A DNA stretch of 64,000 nucleotides, taken from the NCBI RefSeq assembly GCF_003047105.1, contig NZ_CP028475.1:310001-374000 (forward strand). Reading direction: 5' to 3'. Source of the stretch: Celeribacter baekdonensis. GTDB lineage: Bacteria; Pseudomonadota; Alphaproteobacteria; Rhodobacterales; Rhodobacteraceae. Positions 9,508 to 18,546 of this stretch are shown piece by piece. The position numbers and the translations under genes were made by a program. Under the pieces are notes generated by a model. That model was not told the origin of the DNA and did no database searches. It worked only from the letters and a program-made list of their open reading frames with translations. Each line of letters begins with the position of its first letter. The first letter of the stretch is position 1.

Positions 9508-11702
9508 TCACTCTGTCACGGATAGGAGACCCGTGGTCTCGGTGATTTCCCCAATGATCATAGCGGGATAGCCTGCCTCGCGTAAGGCGCCCAGAATTTT
9601 TTCTGCCCGCATTGGTGACACGGTCGCCAAGAGTCCGCCCGCCGTTTGCGGATCAAACAACAGATCGGCGCGGGCGGTGTGCGGCCCTTGATATTCTTGC
9701 GCATAGGCGCGGTTGGCGGGAAAAATCGTTGACCGCATCCCGGCTTTTGCCAGCGCCAAAGCCCCCGGTAAAAGTGGCACATCCGAGAGGCGCAAATGCG
9801 CGCCAACATGTGAGGCGCGGCAGATGCCAAGCACATGCCCGGCCAATCCAAATCCCGTCACATCGGTCATCGCATGGGCCGCATTCAAAATCCGCGCCGC
9901 AGCGCCAGAGCTTTGCACCATCGAGGCATAGGCCCGTTCCATGTCGCGGCCATGGGCCTGCATCGCCATATCCGCCGCCAACATCACCCCCGTGCCAATC
10001 GGTTTTGTCAGAATGATCTGATCGCCCGGACGCGCGTCTTTGAGCGTGATCGGACGCTCCAAAAGCCCGGTGACGGTGAATCCCATCGACAGTTCCGCCC
10101 CCATCGACGTGTGCCCGCCGATGATCTGCGCGCCCTCTTCGGCAAAGAGGTCTTGCGCCACCTGCATGATCTCATTGAGCCAGCGTTCCTGTAGCGCGGC
10201 GCTCAGAGGCGGTAGGGTGATCGTGGCCAAAACCGCCTGAGGTGCGGCCCCCATTGCCCAGATGTCACCCAGCGCATGGATGGCGGTGATGCGGGTCATC
10301 AACACCGGGTCGGACACAAAGCCGCGCAGGTGATCAACCGAGGCCACTTGCCAGGTGTCGCCATGGGTCAAAATCGCGGCATCATCGCCGGGCAAATGGA
10401 GGACATCACCGCGATCGGGGCGCGGGTCTGTGCCTTCTGAGGCATGCAAAACGCGGGTCAAAATATCGCCCCCGACCTTGGCACCACAGGCGCCGCACAT
10501 CGGCTTTTTGCCCTCCACTTCCTCGCGCAGCCCTAAGGCCACGCGGTCAGGCAGAAGTTTGGGCGGCATTGGGGATAAGTCTTTGAGTTTAGACATGAAT
10601 GCGAGATCAATATGAGTTTTCCAACGCCACATCAGCGGGCCAGAGACCCGGATTCCGGCCTTGTCGGCAAGCGCCGATTTGGACCCCAATGAGATCAGTT
10701 TGAGATAGTCATTTTGCGGATGATAGGGATGCAGATCGGCGTTCTCGGTCGGTTCAGACAAAAGCGCGCGCAGATTGTCGAACAGCACCGGGGCCTGCCG
10801 CACGGCGAACACCCCGGCTTTGGGACGTGGCGCATGGGCCATATGGGCGCAATCGCCCGCCGCAAAAATCATTGGATCGGAGCTTTGCAAGCTCGGGCCA
10901 ACGGTGACAAAGCCGCCGGTTAGATCAAGCCCGGTTTCCGCCAGCCAACCATAAGGCCGCGCACCCGCCGCCGCCAAGGTGAAGTGAGAAGGCAGGACGG
11001 ACCCATCGCCGAGAGTGATCGCCTCGGCACCGATGTCGGCCACCTCGCACTGTGGGCGCAGGGCGACGCCGGAGGTGGCCAAAGCGTTCAAAAGGGCGCG
11101 GCGGGTGCTGGGGCGCAACTCGGAGAGGATTTCACTGCGATCAATCAACGTGACTTTGGCCGAGACGACTGCGCGCAGGGCATGGGCCATCGCCATGGCC
11201 AATTCCGCCCCGGCCACGCCGCCGCCGATCACGGCCACCTCTGGACGGACCTCGCCACGCAGCGCGCGGGTGCGATACGTGTCCCACCGACTGGCGAAGG
11301 CCTCAAGCGGTTTGGCGGCGATGCCATGATCGGTAAACCCCGGCAAATCGGGCATGGCGGAGGTGATGCCAATGTCGATGGAGGCGACATCATAGGCGAT
11401 GGGGGGCGGCCTTCGACATGGATCAGCTTGGCCGCGCGATCTATCCCTGTGGCGCGTCCTAAAACGGCCCGTGCCCCGGCAAACCGCGCCAAGCGCAACA
11501 GATCAAGTTCCAAATCTTGCCGTTGATAATGACCGGCGACAAACCCCGGCAACATGCCGGAATAGGCGGCGATCGCGCCCGGGTTGATCACGGTCACGCG
11601 CACGCCGGGCAGGGGCTTCATCCCCCAGCGTTTGAGGATCAGCGCATGGGTGTGGCCGCCGCCAATCAGGACCAAATCGCGAGTGAGGGGGAGCTCTTGC
11701 AT
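9508..11702 (-). pseudogene. selD: Selenide, water dikinase fused to an FAD-dependent oxidoreductase, with a -1 frameshift
   Basis: The C-terminal half is SelD, which makes selenophosphate (KPMCGACGAKVGG with the catalytic Cys and Lys, then the ATP-binding AIRS fold). The N-terminal half is a pyridine-nucleotide-disulfide oxidoreductase (LVLIGGGHTHALILKRWG), a fusion known in many bacteria. The reading frame breaks near 11401-11406: residues up to VEGRPP are in one frame and AYDVASIDIG onward in another. One extra G in the run of six G restores a continuous protein of about 731 residues. The break may be real or a sequencing error in the homopolymer. Without correction the intact downstream frame starts at 11355. 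Confidence 0.85.
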
Positions 11703-11859
11703 GGCGGGGTCCGTTCTGTGTTGTGTTGCGGGAAATCTGGTCTGATCCGCGCGTCTTGGCAAGGGTGCTGGACGCCGCAGTCTGATCGTGACACCATCCG
11801 CCTATGCAGATGCAGCACAGATATTCCCAAACAGACAGTTCCAAACAGAGACCCCAGCC

Positions 11860-13089
11860 ATGACACAACTGGACCACATGCGCACGCAAGCCCGAGAGAT
11901 TTTCCTCGAAGGGGTGGCGAGCGCGGACCCCGCCCAAGCCGTCGAAGACGCCCTCAAAGGACGACATTTCAATGCGCCATTGATCATCGCGGTGGGCAAG
12001 GCGGCGCGCAGTATGGCGGCGGCGGCGATGCGTCAGGTTGATGCCGCACGGGTGATCGTGGTGACCAATTACGAGAATGCGAAGCCTTTGGAGGGGGCCG
12101 AAGTTCGCGGCGCGGCGCATCCGGTGCCCGATTTTGAAGGCGCGCGGGCGGCGCTTTTGATCGAGGATGCCCTGGCCCATGCCAAGGGGGATGTTTTGGC
12201 GCTGATTTCGGGCGGCGGCTCGGCGCTTTTGCCTGCGCCCGTACCCGGTGTATCCCTTGAGGATAAGGCCGAGGTCAATCGGCTTTTACTGGGATCGGGC
12301 GCGGATATTGTGGCGATGAATTTGGTGCGCCAACAGCTTTCACGGCTCAAAGGCGGCGGTTTTTTGCGCGCTGCGGCCCCCTCGAAGGTGACGGCATTGC
12401 TGTTGTCCGATGTGGTCTCCGATGATCTGCGTGCGATTGCCTCTGGGCCGACGGTCTCGCCTATTGGCACCCGCGAAGAGGCGGTCGAGATGCTGCAAGA
12501 GCTTGATCTGTGGGACAAATTGCCCGCCACCGTGGCGGAGTATTTGGCCCGGCCTCGCCCCGATCTTGGGCCTTTGCCCGAGAGTGAGGTGGCGCTGATT
12601 GGGTCGAATAAAATTTCGGTCGCGGCCATGGCGCGCAAAGCGGGGGGCGGTGCGGCGCAGGGCGTGCATGTGTTTCCGATCGCGCTTGAGGGCGATGTTG
12701 CGGAGGCGGCGCGCACTATTGTGGAGAGCGCGATTGAGCCGGGAATTTACCTGTTTGGCGGTGAGACCACGGTGAAAGTGACCGGAGGTGGCATGGGCGG
12801 GCGCAACCAAGAATTGGCTTTGCGCGTGGCGGTTTTGGCCGAAGAACAGGGGCTGAAAGACTATGTGTTTCTCTCGGGTGGCACCGATGGGCGCGATGGT
12901 CCAACGGATGCGGCGGGCGGCATGGTTGATCCCGGCACGCTGGACCGGATGCGCGCCAAAGGGCTTGATCCGCAAGATGTTCTGGCCCGCAATGACAGCT
13001 ATCACGGGCTCGAGGCCGCAGGGGATCTGTTGCAGATCGGGGCGACCGGGACCAATGTGGCCGACCTTCAGGTGTTGATCAGGGGGTGA
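11860..13089 (+). CDS. Glycerate 2-kinase (DUF4147/MOFRL family)
   Basis: A 409-residue protein of the type-2 glycerate kinase family (GckA/TtuD), which phosphorylates D-glycerate to 2-phosphoglycerate. The N-terminal glycine-rich phosphate loop ISGGGSALLPAP and the C-terminal MOFRL region with GGTDGRDGPTDAAGG are clear. The start is the ATG at 11860 (MTQLDHMR). The gene stands alone and diverges from selD. Older annotations call the family hydroxypyruvate reductase; the kinase activity is the better supported one. Confidence 0.88.
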   Translation: MTQLDHMRTQAREIFLEGVASADPAQAVEDALKGRHFNAPLIIAVGKAARSMAAAAMRQVDAARVIVVTNYENAKPLEGAEVRGAAHPVPDFEGARAALLIEDALAHAKGDVLALISGGGSALLPAPVPGVSLEDKAEVNRLLLGSGADIVAMNLVRQQLSRLKGGGFLRAAAPSKVTALLLSDVVSDDLRAIASGPTVSPIGTREEAVEMLQELDLWDKLPATVAEYLARPRPDLGPLPESEVALIGSNKISVAAMARKAGGGAAQGVHVFPIALEGDVAEAARTIVESAIEPGIYLFGGETTVKVTGGGMGGRNQELALRVAVLAEEQGLKDYVFLSGGTDGRDGPTDAAGGMVDPGTLDRMRAKGLDPQDVLARNDSYHGLEAAGDLLQIGATGTNVADLQVLIRG

Positions 13090-13452
13090 GGTGCGCCTGA
13101 GCGTTCCATTGACTTAGAGTGCATGTGGAAAGGCAAAGGCGGCCGTTGACGAGGGATGTCGCGAATGATCGCATTGATCATCCCATATCTGCCGGATGAG
13201 TGTTGCGCTAGGTCATGCCAAAGGAGAGGAACTTGTCGGATATCCTATCACGAGTTGGGTCACATCCTAGACATCTAGCCGTTTTGGCAGAGGCTGGGGC
13301 GAGCGGGTATTCGGCTGGCTCCGTTTTGTAGTTTTGGCGTCAGCAGCGTGGACGTGGTTCGTTTTTGCCGCAGTGACCAATTCCTGATCTACTCTGGCCG
13401 CCTTGTCCGCACACCGGCCCCTGTACAGACCGCACCGACTGTCCGTTTTGGC
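13090..13452. other. Gene-poor stretch between glycerate kinase and soxT
   Basis: No gene of recognisable family was found in 363 bp. The base composition is lower in GC than in the neighbours. A 38-codon frame (13215-13331) contains a good ribosome site AAGGAGAGG before a TTG codon, but the product is not recognised. A small dyad ATGATC-N5-GATCAT lies near 13165-13181. It could be a decayed insertion. Confidence 0.4.
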
Positions 13453-14505
13453 TCAGCGGCTAAACGCGAAGCCATAGATCAATTGCCGCAACCCGATGGC
13501 AGCGCCAATGATGATGGCGGTGATGGTCAGGGGGGCGGAGAAGGCGAGGACGGAAAAGGCCGAAAGACCTTGGCCGACGGTGCAGCCAAAGCCGACCACA
13601 GCGCCGACGCCCATCAAAGCCGCGCCGCCGATCTGGCGTTTCAATTCGCGCGGGTCTTCGCAGGCTTCCCAACGGAAATGGCCTTTGATCAGCGAACCGA
13701 TGGCCGCACCCAAGAGCACGCCAATGACCGAGCCGAGACCAAAGCCGGGCGAGGAGGCCGACGAAGTCATCAGGTAAAACAACGTGTCGCCAATGGGAGC
13801 GGCGAAAGTGTGGGAGGCGACAGGTTCGGCCTCGAAAGTGGCATGAGACAGCCAGCTTGTCCCGGCCCAGCCAGAGACGATGGCCAGACCCACGGCGGCC
13901 CCCCAGAGGATCAACCGTCGTTGGGCACGAAAGGCACGAGAGGAGAGCGCGACCGAGAGGATGGCAAGGCCAGCCATGACGCCAGTGGCCGCGACCGGCA
14001 GGCCAAACGCCCCTGAAACCACCTGTGCGAAACCGGGCAGGGCGGAGGCCGGGCGGGGCGGAAACAGGGTGACGCGCAATTCAGCCAGCGGGCCATTGAG
14101 CGTGACATATGTCGCCAGCCCCATGACCAAGACGATGACGAAATTGCGCAGATCGCCACCGCCCAAACGCGCCAAGGCACCAAAGCCGCAATTGCCCGCC
14201 AGCGCCATGCCATAGCCGAACATCAAGCCGCCTGAGATCGAGGCCAGCGGATACCATTTGAGCGCCAAATAGGGCGACATGGCGGGATCGAACAGGCCAA
14301 AGCCGATGAGGGTGAAGGTGCCGATCAAGGCCACGCCAAGCGCCACGCCCCATTGCCGAGCGCGTAGATCGGAGCCTTGGTACAGGGCGTCTTCGATGGC
14401 GCCCATGGAGCAAAACCGCCCCAAACGCGCGGCCAGCCCCAAGACGAGGCCACCGACACCACCGATCAGAGCTGCAAGCAGCCCTGGGTCAAATAGATCG
14501 AACAT
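13453..14505 (-). CDS. soxT: YeeE/YedE-family sulfur-compound transporter (SoxT)
   Basis: This 350-residue, highly hydrophobic protein belongs to the YeeE/YedE (PmpA/SoxT) family of inner-membrane proteins that import thiosulfate or other sulfur species. Conserved cysteines in GNCGFGAL and GFGCTVGQGLS are those expected for handling sulfane sulfur. It lies directly downstream of soxR in the leftward arm of the sox cluster, where soxT is found in related bacteria. The precise substrate is inferred. Confidence 0.82.
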   Translation of the reverse strand: MFDLFDPGLLAALIGGVGGLVLGLAARLGRFCSMGAIEDALYQGSDLRARQWGVALGVALIGTFTLIGFGLFDPAMSPYLALKWYPLASISGGLMFGYGMALAGNCGFGALARLGGGDLRNFVIVLVMGLATYVTLNGPLAELRVTLFPPRPASALPGFAQVVSGAFGLPVAATGVMAGLAILSVALSSRAFRAQRRLILWGAAVGLAIVSGWAGTSWLSHATFEAEPVASHTFAAPIGDTLFYLMTSSASSPGFGLGSVIGVLLGAAIGSLIKGHFRWEACEDPRELKRQIGGAALMGVGAVVGFGCTVGQGLSAFSVLAFSAPLTITAIIIGAAIGLRQLIYGFAFSR

Positions 14506-14539
14506 GGGTTCTCCCTCCCTACCGGGAGCGTGAAGCGCT

Positions 14540-14911
14540 TTAGCCGCGCTTCATTTTCCCGCCATCCACCGAACAGAACATGTCGTAGATGACTTCGAGG
14601 ATGCGTTTGGGACGATCATCCGTCAAGGAATAGTAAATCGCTTTGCCATCGCGCCGGGGCGTGACCAAACCTTCGAGACGCAGCCGGGCGAGCTGTTGGC
14701 TCACGGCGGCTTGGCGGGCGGACAGGAGGTCTTCGAGTTCTGTGACGGATTTCTCGCCGGTGACCAGATGACACAGGATCATCAGGCGACCTTCATGCGA
14801 GAGCGCTTTCAAAAGCTGAGAGGCGTCACAGGCGGAGGCCATCATGACGTCCATGTCATCTTCCGACATGTTCTCAGAAATTACCGGCAAAGGCGAATTC
14901 ACTGTGTCCAC
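14540..14911 (-). CDS. soxR: ArsR-family persulfide-responsive repressor SoxR
   Basis: The 123-residue winged-helix protein has the ArsR DNA-recognition segment SARQAAVSQQLARL. It carries Cys47 (ILCHL) and Cys113 (DMFCS), 66 residues apart, the same spacing as the two sensing cysteines of SqrR (Cys41 and Cys107) that form a tetrasulfide link. Cys28 is extra. It should repress sox genes until thiosulfate or sulfide oxidation makes persulfides. It lies between soxT and a secreted HbpS-like gene, all leftward. A matching ATTC-N8-GAAT site precedes soxX. Confidence 0.9.
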   Translation of the reverse strand: MDTVNSPLPVISENMSEDDMDVMMASACDASQLLKALSHEGRLMILCHLVTGEKSVTELEDLLSARQAAVSQQLARLRLEGLVTPRRDGKAIYYSLTDDRPKRILEVIYDMFCSVDGGKMKRG

Positions 14912-14923
14912 CCCTTTTGTCCT

Positions 14924-15430
14924 TTAGAAGGCGATTTCATCCATAATCGCGTCAATGCCCGCTTGGGCGCATTCCGCGTCGAGATCCGGGCCAGGAGCAC
15001 CAGAAACGCCGATGCCAGCCACTATAGAGCCTGCTGCTTCAATCACAAGACCTCCCCCCAAAGCAAGCGGTTCTGTCAGTTCGCGAATCCCGGCCATCAT
15101 TTGTCCGGGTTCAGTGAGGCCGCTCAAAGACATCGTGTCGGTGCGAAAGGACACGGCCGTCCAGGCCTTGCGCCGGGCGGTTTCAAAGACGTGAAGCCCG
15201 GCGTAGCGGTCGCGCAAATAGACCTGTGGACTGCCAAACCGGTCCACCACCATAACGCCGACCTGATAGCCCGCGTCGCGACAGCTTTGCATTGCGGCCA
15301 AGGCGGCGGTTTGGGCGACCTCGGGTTTGAGCACTTTGAAGGTGACAAAGGCGTCGTCGCTGTCTTGGGCAAGGCTTGGGCTTGCGAGGGTGCAAGAAGC
15401 TGTTATAGCAGCTAAAATTAGATGTTTCAT
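14924..15430 (-). CDS. Secreted HbpS/GlcG-like (DUF336) protein
   Basis: The 168-residue product begins with a Sec signal peptide (MKHLILAAITASCTLASPSLA) and continues as a HbpS/GlcG fold, seen in the ends LALGGGLVIEAAGSIVAGIGVSG. Family members bind haem or cobalamin or sense redox state. The ATG at 15430 is preceded by GGAGGAG. It sits between soxR and soxS, separated from soxR by 12 bp, so it is likely co-transcribed and part of the periplasmic sox apparatus. Its role there is not known to me. Confidence 0.82.
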   Translation of the reverse strand: MKHLILAAITASCTLASPSLAQDSDDAFVTFKVLKPEVAQTAALAAMQSCRDAGYQVGVMVVDRFGSPQVYLRDRYAGLHVFETARRKAWTAVSFRTDTMSLSGLTEPGQMMAGIRELTEPLALGGGLVIEAAGSIVAGIGVSGAPGPDLDAECAQAGIDAIMDEIAF

Positions 15431-15449
15431 GGATCTCCTCCCGAGAGAA

Positions 15450-15842
15450 TTATGGCTTTGGCGTGTGAGTGGCTTGAACGGCCTCGATGTCAAAATCACT
15501 GTGGTCGCGTAGGGTGATGGTCAGCATCGCCCAAAACATTTCGTCGCCGGCGTAGCCTTCGAGCCGCCCCTGTTCGATCCCGTCCTCCACGAGAACAAAG
15601 GTCGGCGTAAAGATCACCGGGCCTTTGAAAGTCAGGTCCTCAGGCAGTGGCGCACGCAGATCAACCCGACGCAGCGGGGCAAATTTACCCTCAGGCGTTT
15701 TGGGATAAATTTCAGAAATTTCCGCATCCCAGCGGGCGCAATAGGCACATCCGTCTTGCTCCACCATAACCAGTTCGGTGGCGAAGGCGGGGAGAATCGA
15801 TACGATCAGGGCGGCGATAGAGGCCAGAAATTTTGTCAACAT
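15450..15842 (-). CDS. soxS: Periplasmic thioredoxin-like SoxS
   Basis: The mature thioredoxin-like protein follows a signal peptide MLTKFLASIAALIVSILPAFA and has the redox pair Cys32-Ala-Tyr-Cys35. In Paracoccus pantotrophus SoxS keeps SoxYZ reactive by reducing it. It is the first gene of the leftward arm and diverges from soxV. The chosen start gives 130 residues; an upstream ATG at 15869 is possible because neither has a strong ribosome site. Confidence 0.87.
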   Translation of the reverse strand: MLTKFLASIAALIVSILPAFATELVMVEQDGCAYCARWDAEISEIYPKTPEGKFAPLRRVDLRAPLPEDLTFKGPVIFTPTFVLVEDGIEQGRLEGYAGDEMFWAMLTITLRDHSDFDIEAVQATHTPKP

Positions 15843-16002
15843 ATGTATACCAATTGACGGGTGCGACATAAACAACCTAATTTGAATATGTGAATGACAC
15901 AAGTCACGGATCGACCGGGACGCCGGGGGGAGGAGCCACGTTTTGGTGAGGCCAGAGTGTCGATCCTGCGATGGACCCCTGTTTTCACAAAGGGAGGACT
16001 GA
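15843..16002. promoter_or_regulatory. Divergent soxS-soxV control region
   Basis: The 160 bp between the two arms of the cluster contain adjoining small palindromes CATATG and GTATAC at 15840-15850 and a direct repeat GAATATGTGAATG. In Paracoccus the SoxR repressor binds the corresponding soxS-soxV gap. I find no exact ATTC-N8-GAAT here, so the assignment rests on position. Confidence 0.4.
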
Positions 16003-16758
16003 ATGTTCGACGTGAGTTTTATCTCGGCCCTTTTGGGTGGGTTGGTGGTGTTTTTCTCGCCCTGTATCCTGCCGATCGTGCCGTTCTACCTGTCTTATAT
16101 GGCGGGCGCTTCGATGGGCGAAATCAATGCCGAGGGCGATTTGGCTCCGGGCGTGCGCCGTCGGGCCGTGCTTTCAAGTGTGATGTTTTCGCTCGGAATC
16201 ATCACCGTCTTTGTGCTCTTGGGCGCCGCCGCGTTTTCTCTATCGCAGGCGTTCCGCAGCCATCAGGACATCTTTCGTTTTGCCTCTGCGGCCCTCGTGT
16301 TTGTCATGGGGTTGCATTTTTTAGGCGTGATCCGAATCGGTTTTCTCAACCGCCAATTCCAAATGCAGGCAGGTGACACCAAAAACATGAACATCTGGTC
16401 GTCCTATGTGGTGGGCCTTGCCTTTGCCGCCGGCTGGACGCCCTGCGTCGGCGGTGTTTTGGTTGGCGTGGTGATGATGGCGTCGAATGAATCGACGGCG
16501 ATGCGCGGGCTGATCATGATGGTGGTGTTTGGGATTGGGATGACCGCGCCTTTTGTGGTGGCGGCGTTTTTCATTAAACCGTTCCTCAAATTTGCCGCAA
16601 AATTCCGCCGCCACTTGCCGAAAGTGGAAAAGGTGATGGGGTTGTTCCTGATCCTGTTCGCACTGCTGATCGTGACAAATTCGGTCAATATGATCGCGGC
16701 ATGGCTTTTGGAAACCTTCCCGAGCTTTGCTAAAATCGGATCAAAAGGGAGTCTTTAA
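16003..16758 (+). CDS. soxV: Membrane thiol-electron transporter SoxV (CcdA/DsbD family)
   Basis: The 251-residue inner-membrane protein has about six hydrophobic helices and the two conserved cysteines of the CcdA/DsbD-beta family, in FFSPCILPIVP and GWTPCVGGV. It moves reducing equivalents from cytoplasmic thioredoxin to periplasmic SoxW. AGGGAGG precedes the ATG. It opens the rightward sox array. Confidence 0.93.
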   Translation: MFDVSFISALLGGLVVFFSPCILPIVPFYLSYMAGASMGEINAEGDLAPGVRRRAVLSSVMFSLGIITVFVLLGAAAFSLSQAFRSHQDIFRFASAALVFVMGLHFLGVIRIGFLNRQFQMQAGDTKNMNIWSSYVVGLAFAAGWTPCVGGVLVGVVMMASNESTAMRGLIMMVVFGIGMTAPFVVAAFFIKPFLKFAAKFRRHLPKVEKVMGLFLILFALLIVTNSVNMIAAWLLETFPSFAKIGSKGSL

Positions 16759-16760
16759 AA

Positions 16761-17360
16761 ATGATGAAAATCGCACGACGCACATTGATGGCCGCCACCC
16801 TCTCGGCCCTCGCCATTTCTCCCGCTCTGGCGGTTGAAATGGGCGATGACGGGTTGCACAAAACCCCGTGGCAACGCGACACGTTCAAAGATTTGCGCGA
16901 TGATTTGGCCGAGGCCAACGCCGAAGGCAAACGGCTTTTGGTGATGATTGAACAGCGTGGTTGTATCTATTGCACCAAAATGCACGAAGAGGTTTACCCC
17001 GATCCCGAGATCACCAAGATGATCGAGGACAACTTTTTCGTCATTCAAATCAACATGTTTGGCGACATCGACGTGACCGATTTTGATGGCGAGGCTTTGC
17101 CGGAAAAAGACATGGTGCAAAAATGGGGCGCGCTGTTCACGCCGACGAATCTCTATTTCCCCGAAGAGGTGCCCGAGGGCGTCTCCGCCAAGGACGCGGC
17201 GGTGGTCACCGTGCCCGGAGCCTTTGGCAAATACACCACGTTCAACATGATGAGCTGGGTGTTGGAACACGGCTATGAGGTCGATGAGCCGTTCCAAAAA
17301 TACCATGCGCGTCAAGTGGTTCTCCAGCAGGAAGCGGGTCATTTGAATCTGAAGGAATAG
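16761..17360 (+). CDS. soxW: Periplasmic thioredoxin SoxW
   Basis: The 199-residue protein has a signal peptide ending near residue 24 and a thioredoxin-like domain with Cys68-Ile-Tyr-Cys71. SoxW is reduced by SoxV and serves the sox system. It begins two bases after soxV. A second ATG at 16764 could also be used. Confidence 0.9.
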   Translation: MMKIARRTLMAATLSALAISPALAVEMGDDGLHKTPWQRDTFKDLRDDLAEANAEGKRLLVMIEQRGCIYCTKMHEEVYPDPEITKMIEDNFFVIQINMFGDIDVTDFDGEALPEKDMVQKWGALFTPTNLYFPEEVPEGVSAKDAAVVTVPGAFGKYTTFNMMSWVLEHGYEVDEPFQKYHARQVVLQQEAGHLNLKE

Positions 17361-17521
17361 GGGGTATGATAGCGCTATACCTGCCGCAGCGCAGAAAAAT
17401 TCGATTTTTTGAATTTGTTCTTGCCCTGCGACAAAATGGTGCGCTACGGTATGCAAAACAGATACCGCAGAAATGCGGACGGTCGCACAGTTTTTAGGAC
17501 ACAAGTCTTTTGGGAGGAGAC
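17361..17521 (+). promoter_or_regulatory. soxX upstream region with ATTC-N8-GAAT operator
   Basis: The dyad AAATTC-gatttttt-GAATTT at 17397-17416 has 6-bp perfect arms and contains ATTC-N8-GAAT, the pattern I recall for SqrR/BigR-type persulfide repressors. It lies about 105-125 bp before the soxX start, after the soxW stop. It implies a second SoxR-controlled promoter for the structural sox genes. Confidence 0.55.
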
Positions 17522-17995
17522 ATGAAACGTATCGCAACTTGTTTTGTTGCGCTGGGCCTCACGGCAAGCGCAGCGATGGCCGAAGTGGCCCCGGGGAGCA
17601 TTCAGTTTGAGGAAGGCGCTGTGGCGCAGTCTCTGACCGGCACTGCGGGCAATCCGGCCGAAGGCCGCACGATCATGACCACGAAATCCGTCGGCAACTG
17701 CGTGTCTTGTCACGCCGCCACAGATTACGCCGATGTGCCTTTTGCGGGTGAAGTTGGCCCGCTGTTGGACGGGGCAGGATCGCGCTGGGACGAAGCGCAA
17801 TTGCGCGGTCTGGTGGTCAATCCGAAAATGACGTTCGAAGGCACTGTTATGCCTGCCTTTTATAAGGTCGACGGGTTCAACCGTCCGGGCGACGCCTTTA
17901 CAGGCAAAGCCGCACCTGCCGATCTGCCGCCGCTTTTGTCGGCGCAACAGGTCGAAGATGTGGTGGCCTATTTGATGACGCTGAAAGACGAGTGA
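17522..17995 (+). CDS. soxX: c-type cytochrome SoxX
   Basis: The 157-residue protein has a signal peptide (cleavage near AMA-EV) and one haem site Cys60-x2-Cys63-His64 (CVSCH), with a likely Met ligand in GTVMPAFY. With SoxA it forms the SoxXA complex that joins thiosulfate to SoxY. The ATG at 17522 follows GGGAGGAG; an ATG four codons upstream lacks support. Confidence 0.94.
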   Translation: MKRIATCFVALGLTASAAMAEVAPGSIQFEEGAVAQSLTGTAGNPAEGRTIMTTKSVGNCVSCHAATDYADVPFAGEVGPLLDGAGSRWDEAQLRGLVVNPKMTFEGTVMPAFYKVDGFNRPGDAFTGKAAPADLPPLLSAQQVEDVVAYLMTLKDE

Positions 17996-18034
17996 TCGCC
18001 TTTTCGGCCCCCCTGAATTTATGAGGAGCAAACC

Positions 18035-18451
18035 ATGAATCTCACACGACGTGACGCTCTGGCTCTTGGCCTTGGTGCGACGGCTGCGGCATTTTTGCCC
18101 TGGCGCGCCACGGCCGCAGCCGAGGACGAAATGGCCGCCTTTACGGGTGGTGCAGACGTTGGCAGCGGTGACATCACCCTGACAGCGCCGGAAATCGCCG
18201 AAAACGGCAACACAGTGCCGGTCTCGGTCAACGCACCGGGCGCAGTTGCCATTGCGGTGTTTGCCACGGGCAACCCGACCCCGGGCGTGGCCACGTTCAA
18301 TTTTGGCCCGCTGGCCGGATCGCAATCCGCCTCGACCCGCATTCGCCTTGCTGGCACGCAAGATGTGGTGGCCATCGCCAAACTGGCGGACGGCTCTTTC
18401 ATCAAAGCGGCGTCGACCGTGAAAGTGACCATCGGCGGCTGCGGCGGCTAA
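18035..18451 (+). CDS. soxY: Sulfur carrier SoxY
   Basis: The 138-residue protein has a Tat signal (TRRDALALG) and ends in the swinging arm GGCGG, with Cys136 as the carrier thiol to which sulfur intermediates are bound. It partners SoxZ, encoded after an unusually structured 139-bp gap. AGGAG precedes the ATG. Confidence 0.96.
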   Translation: MNLTRRDALALGLGATAAAFLPWRATAAAEDEMAAFTGGADVGSGDITLTAPEIAENGNTVPVSVNAPGAVAIAVFATGNPTPGVATFNFGPLAGSQSASTRIRLAGTQDVVAIAKLADGSFIKAASTVKVTIGGCGG

Positions 18452-18454
18452 AGT

Positions 18455-18492
18455 GTTTCGAGAAAAGCCTTTCTCACTGTTTTTCTCGAAAC
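18455..18492 (+). promoter_or_regulatory. Hairpin with alternative pairing between soxY and soxZ
   Basis: A perfect 12-bp stem, GTTTCGAGAAAA at 18455-18466 with TTTTCTCGAAAC at 18481-18492, starts four bases after the soxY stop. Inside it, GAGAAA at 18460-18465 can instead pair with TTTCTC at 18470-18475, and the two folds exclude each other. No T-run follows. It could protect the soxXY message or modulate read-through into soxZ. Confidence 0.5.
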
Positions 18493-18529
18493 GCCCACAA
18501 CATTGATATGTCGCGCGGCATTTCTACTC

Positions 18530-18546
18530 AAACCTGTCTCAGGTTT
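18530..18546 (+). promoter_or_regulatory. Second hairpin in the soxY-soxZ gap
   Basis: AAACCTG at 18530-18536 and CAGGTTT at 18540-18546 form a perfect 7-bp stem with a three-base loop, 44 bp before the soxZ start. With the preceding hairpin it gives the soxZ leader an unusual amount of structure. Confidence 0.35.

Noticed and set aside
13348..14016. Rightward frame of 222 codons starting before soxT
   Set aside because: It is antisense to the well-supported soxT and its residues show no family pattern.
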